From contig JAGZMY010000008.1 of assembly GCA_018363915.1 (NCBI GenBank), positions 1-64,000 of the forward strand: a DNA stretch of 64,000 nucleotides, read 5' to 3'. Source of the DNA: Anaerococcus vaginalis. Its GTDB lineage: Bacteria; Bacillota; Clostridia; Tissierellales; Peptoniphilaceae. Positions 61,535 to 64,000 of the stretch are shown here, piece by piece. How positions within the stretch are numbered: position 1 is the first letter of the stretch; the number at the start of each line of letters is the position of its first letter. The translations under genes were made by a program, and so were the position numbers. The notes below the pieces were generated by a model that searched no databases, had not been told where the DNA came from, and saw nothing but the letters and a program-made list of their open reading frames with translations.

Positions 61535-63310
61535 TCACTTAAATTCCTTATTATACATTAACTTATATCTATTACAGTTTTCAATTAAATCATCGTGACT
61601 CCCATCACCTACTATTTTTCCATTATCCATCACAATAATTCTATCAGAATTCATCGCACATCTTATCCTATGGGTGATATATATAATAATCTTATCATTC
61701 AAATTATTTAAAATATTATCAAATATGATTTTTTCAGAAATTATGTCTAATGACGAGCTTGGCTCATCAAATAACAATAGACTTGATTTTCTATACATAG
61801 TTCGTGCTATTGCAATTTTTTGCCATTGTCCGCCTGAAAGTTCCTGCCCATTTTCAAACCAATTACCTACTACTTTATTAATATTATATTTACCATCATT
61901 TTTTAAAAATTTTGCATCAGCACTATTTAATGCTGTTAGAATCGAAAAGTCGTCTTCATTTCTATCAATTTGCCCTAATATAATATTCTCTTTTATTGTC
62001 CCCTCATATTTCAAATAATCTTGAAATAATGAACTAATCTGTGTTCTATAAGATTCTATTTCAATATCATCAAATTTCATCCCATTAATCAAAAACACAC
62101 CTGAATCTGGACTATACAATCCAGCTAAAATTTTTAGAAGTGTACTTTTTCCTGAACCATTTTCCCCAATTATTGCAATGGATTCTCCTTTTTTTATCTT
62201 TAAAGAAATGTCTTGCAGAGCTAAACTATTATCATCATAAGAAAAGTTTATATTAGATAACGATATTACATTGATGTCTTTTATTGATCTTAGTATAGTT
62301 TTTGTCTCTTCTTTTAAATCGTCAGTTTTAAATTCAAGAAACTCTTTAAGTAAATTTATATATAAATTTGAATTAATAATATTGTATACACTGGTTCCTG
62401 TTTCATTAAGAGAACCTTGAAATATAACAATTGTGCTTATGTACACCATAGCAGTTCCAATTAAAAATTCTCCATTATACGTTTTAAATGCAAGTTCTTT
62501 AAAAATATATAAATTAATAAGAACTTGAAAAAAATTTATAACAATTATTAATAAAGCTTTCAATTTTTCAATGCTATTATTTTGATTAATAATAGTATCT
62601 GTAATTTCTTTATACTTACTAATAAAATAATTTTTTAACCTAAAAGTTTTTATCTCCTTAAAAGCAATATCGTGAGTTAATAAAAAAGAATAATACCAAC
62701 TTTTCCTCTCTAAAGTACTTCTTCTATTTCTTATATTAAATTCTAATTTACCTATTCTTATTTCTCCAAACACTGATATTATGGTAACTGCAAACAAAAG
62801 AATAACCAAAAAATAATTCCATTTAATTAATACATACATAGCTATAATAGTTTGCGTTAAATTAAAAATCAAATTAATAACTGACATCAATATTTCATAT
62901 GGCTTTAATGTAGCATCTTGCTCTATTCTGTTCAAAATATCGTAAGTTTTATTATCTTCAAGTTTTTTTAAAGGCAAATCAGCACATTTTCCCATTACTT
63001 TCCTCATAGAAGAATAAGTAACTTCATTACTTAACCTTTGTAAATAGTAGTTTTTAATATTATCTACTATTACAGATATAAATTGTAAAGATAAATATAT
63101 AAGTATAAGTATTATAATATTATCAAATCTAGTGGAATGAATTTGAATTATATTAATTATTGTTTGTCCTAATTTAAGAACTAAAAACGGAAAAACACCA
63201 CTTACAATTGACAATATTATAGTAATCGCAAAAGAATTTTTATCTACTTCATAAATCATCTTGAATGCTATTTTTATACATTCAAGATGATTTATTTTAT
63301 CCTTACCCAT
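61535..63310 (-). CDS. ABC exporter, fused membrane and ATPase domains
   Basis: A 591-residue half-transporter. Residues 15-310 hold about six membrane helices; residues 340-591 are the ATPase with Walker A GENGSGKST, signature LSGGQWQKIAIART, Walker B LLLFDEPSSSLD and the switch His in YITHRI. It lacks the N-terminal C39 peptidase domain. The sequence is of the NisT/SpaT or multidrug type that acts as a homodimer. With the neighbouring ABC-2 permease and VanZ it may belong to a peptide export or resistance cluster that continues beyond the window. Confidence 0.9.
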   Translation of the reverse strand: MGKDKINHLECIKIAFKMIYEVDKNSFAITIILSIVSGVFPFLVLKLGQTIINIIQIHSTRFDNIIILILIYLSLQFISVIVDNIKNYYLQRLSNEVTYSSMRKVMGKCADLPLKKLEDNKTYDILNRIEQDATLKPYEILMSVINLIFNLTQTIIAMYVLIKWNYFLVILLFAVTIISVFGEIRIGKLEFNIRNRRSTLERKSWYYSFLLTHDIAFKEIKTFRLKNYFISKYKEITDTIINQNNSIEKLKALLIIVINFFQVLINLYIFKELAFKTYNGEFLIGTAMVYISTIVIFQGSLNETGTSVYNIINSNLYINLLKEFLEFKTDDLKEETKTILRSIKDINVISLSNINFSYDDNSLALQDISLKIKKGESIAIIGENGSGKSTLLKILAGLYSPDSGVFLINGMKFDDIEIESYRTQISSLFQDYLKYEGTIKENIILGQIDRNEDDFSILTALNSADAKFLKNDGKYNINKVVGNWFENGQELSGGQWQKIAIARTMYRKSSLLLFDEPSSSLDIISEKIIFDNILNNLNDKIIIYITHRIRCAMNSDRIIVMDNGKIVGDGSHDDLIENCNRYKLMYNKEFK

Positions 63311-63340
63311 ATATTTATCCTCTACTTCCCATTAAAATAT

Positions 63341-64000
63341 TTATTGCTCTATTTTGTTATATGATTTTATACTTAGCAATAAATACAGAGCAATATTAAT
63401 TAAAGCCATTATTACTAGAAACTTTGGAATCCATAAAATTTTACCTGGCAACTTAACAAATTCAAATTTTTGATACTGTTCAATTAAGCTATTTTCTGCA
63501 GTACCTAATCCCAAAGACGGCAAAAAATAAAATATTGATTTAAACAATTTTTTTCCATACAATAATGATGGAATAAAAAATAAAACACTCGATATGGCTG
63601 ATGAAACCATAGAAACTTTTGAATTTATAGCGACAAATATTGACATCATTGAACTTGCAATAGTAAATAATATACTTAACAAAAATACACTTAATATAAC
63701 TTTACCTATAGTTAAATTAGATATTGACAGTTGATTAAATAGTAACATTTGAAAAGATGAATCTAAACCATTAGTATAAAGATATTTAATAGTTCCATAA
63801 TAAATAGATATATTTAATATCAAATAAAGCGATATAATACTTGCTAAGGCAAGTATCTTGCTGCAAATATATTTATTTCTTCCATTTCTAGTTGTTCTAA
63901 AAATTGAATCTAGGTAATTTTCTTTATCTTCAACAATGCATTGTGATGAAATCAATATACAAATTAGTGATAATACCGTTATAAAAATATTTACGAAAAA
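63341..64000 (-). CDS. ABC-2 type permease, partial
   Basis: The frame is open to the window edge, so the start is missing. The visible 220 residues contain about six hydrophobic helices. After the first comes the segment YLDSIFRTTRNGRNKYICSK, typical of the cytoplasmic loop in ABC-2 permeases that move lantibiotics or drugs. It ends 31 bases before the fused ABC exporter and reads in the same direction. The ATPase partner is probably encoded further to the right. Confidence 0.7.
   Translation of the reverse strand, partial: FFVNIFITVLSLICILISSQCIVEDKENYLDSIFRTTRNGRNKYICSKILALASIISLYLILNISIYYGTIKYLYTNGLDSSFQMLLFNQLSISNLTIGKVILSVFLLSILFTIASSMMSIFVAINSKVSMVSSAISSVLFFIPSLLYGKKLFKSIFYFLPSLGLGTAENSLIEQYQKFEFVKLPGKILWIPKFLVIMALINIALYLLLSIKSYNKIEQ

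Overview
The window is AT-rich DNA from a low-GC Gram-positive anaerobe. A class III fructose-bisphosphatase, a pyrophosphate-type phosphofructokinase, a HydE hydrogenase maturase, a sortase-anchored giant surface protein and the overall codon use suggest a Gram-positive anaerobic coccus of the Peptoniphilaceae (Anaerococcus, Peptoniphilus or Finegoldia type). The genus is inferred, not proven.

Positions 1-32000 look like core chromosome. They hold rpoC and rpoB under a clear promoter, a nitroreductase, fbp, a membrane-anchored coiled-coil protein, a PHP phosphatase, hydE, a secreted SH3/transglycosylase-like wall enzyme, folA with a glutaredoxin-like gene, an 8.2 kb surface-protein gene built on a tandem 1.7 kb duplication, phosphofructokinase, an EamA transporter, and a tight five-gene run (SpoIIE phosphatase, deoC, alpha-amylase, RNase H, acetyltransferase). 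A dispersed element of about 170 bp occurs three times between these genes.

Positions 32000-38900 look like a defence island: a SIR2-domain protein, a RloC/PrrC-like ATPase cut off inside its Walker A motif, and an RnlB/RnlA toxin-antitoxin pair whose toxin is fused to a complete RNase HI. The cut in the ATPase gene may be the left edge of the mobile DNA that follows.

Positions 38900-64000 are mobile accessory DNA. They begin with a triplet of large serine recombinases (the middle one lacks its catalytic serine), a small accessory gene and a sigma-region-4-like regulator. Next come two small DUF1648 membrane proteins, each paired with its own repressor (ArsR or GntR), an ABC exporter, a TetR regulator, a phosphopantetheinyl transferase, a type II thioesterase and a nonribosomal peptide synthetase. 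The same palindrome (YTGACA-N3-TGTCAR) lies before tetR, the ABC exporter and the synthetase, so these form a probable regulon. The synthetase reads A-T-E-C-T-R: its only adenylation domain has an internal deletion and frameshift, and its second module has none. A tyrosine recombinase, a palindrome-rich region, mobC and a relaxase follow, then a decayed group II intron and the start of another transport cluster (VanZ, ABC exporter, ABC permease) that leaves the window.
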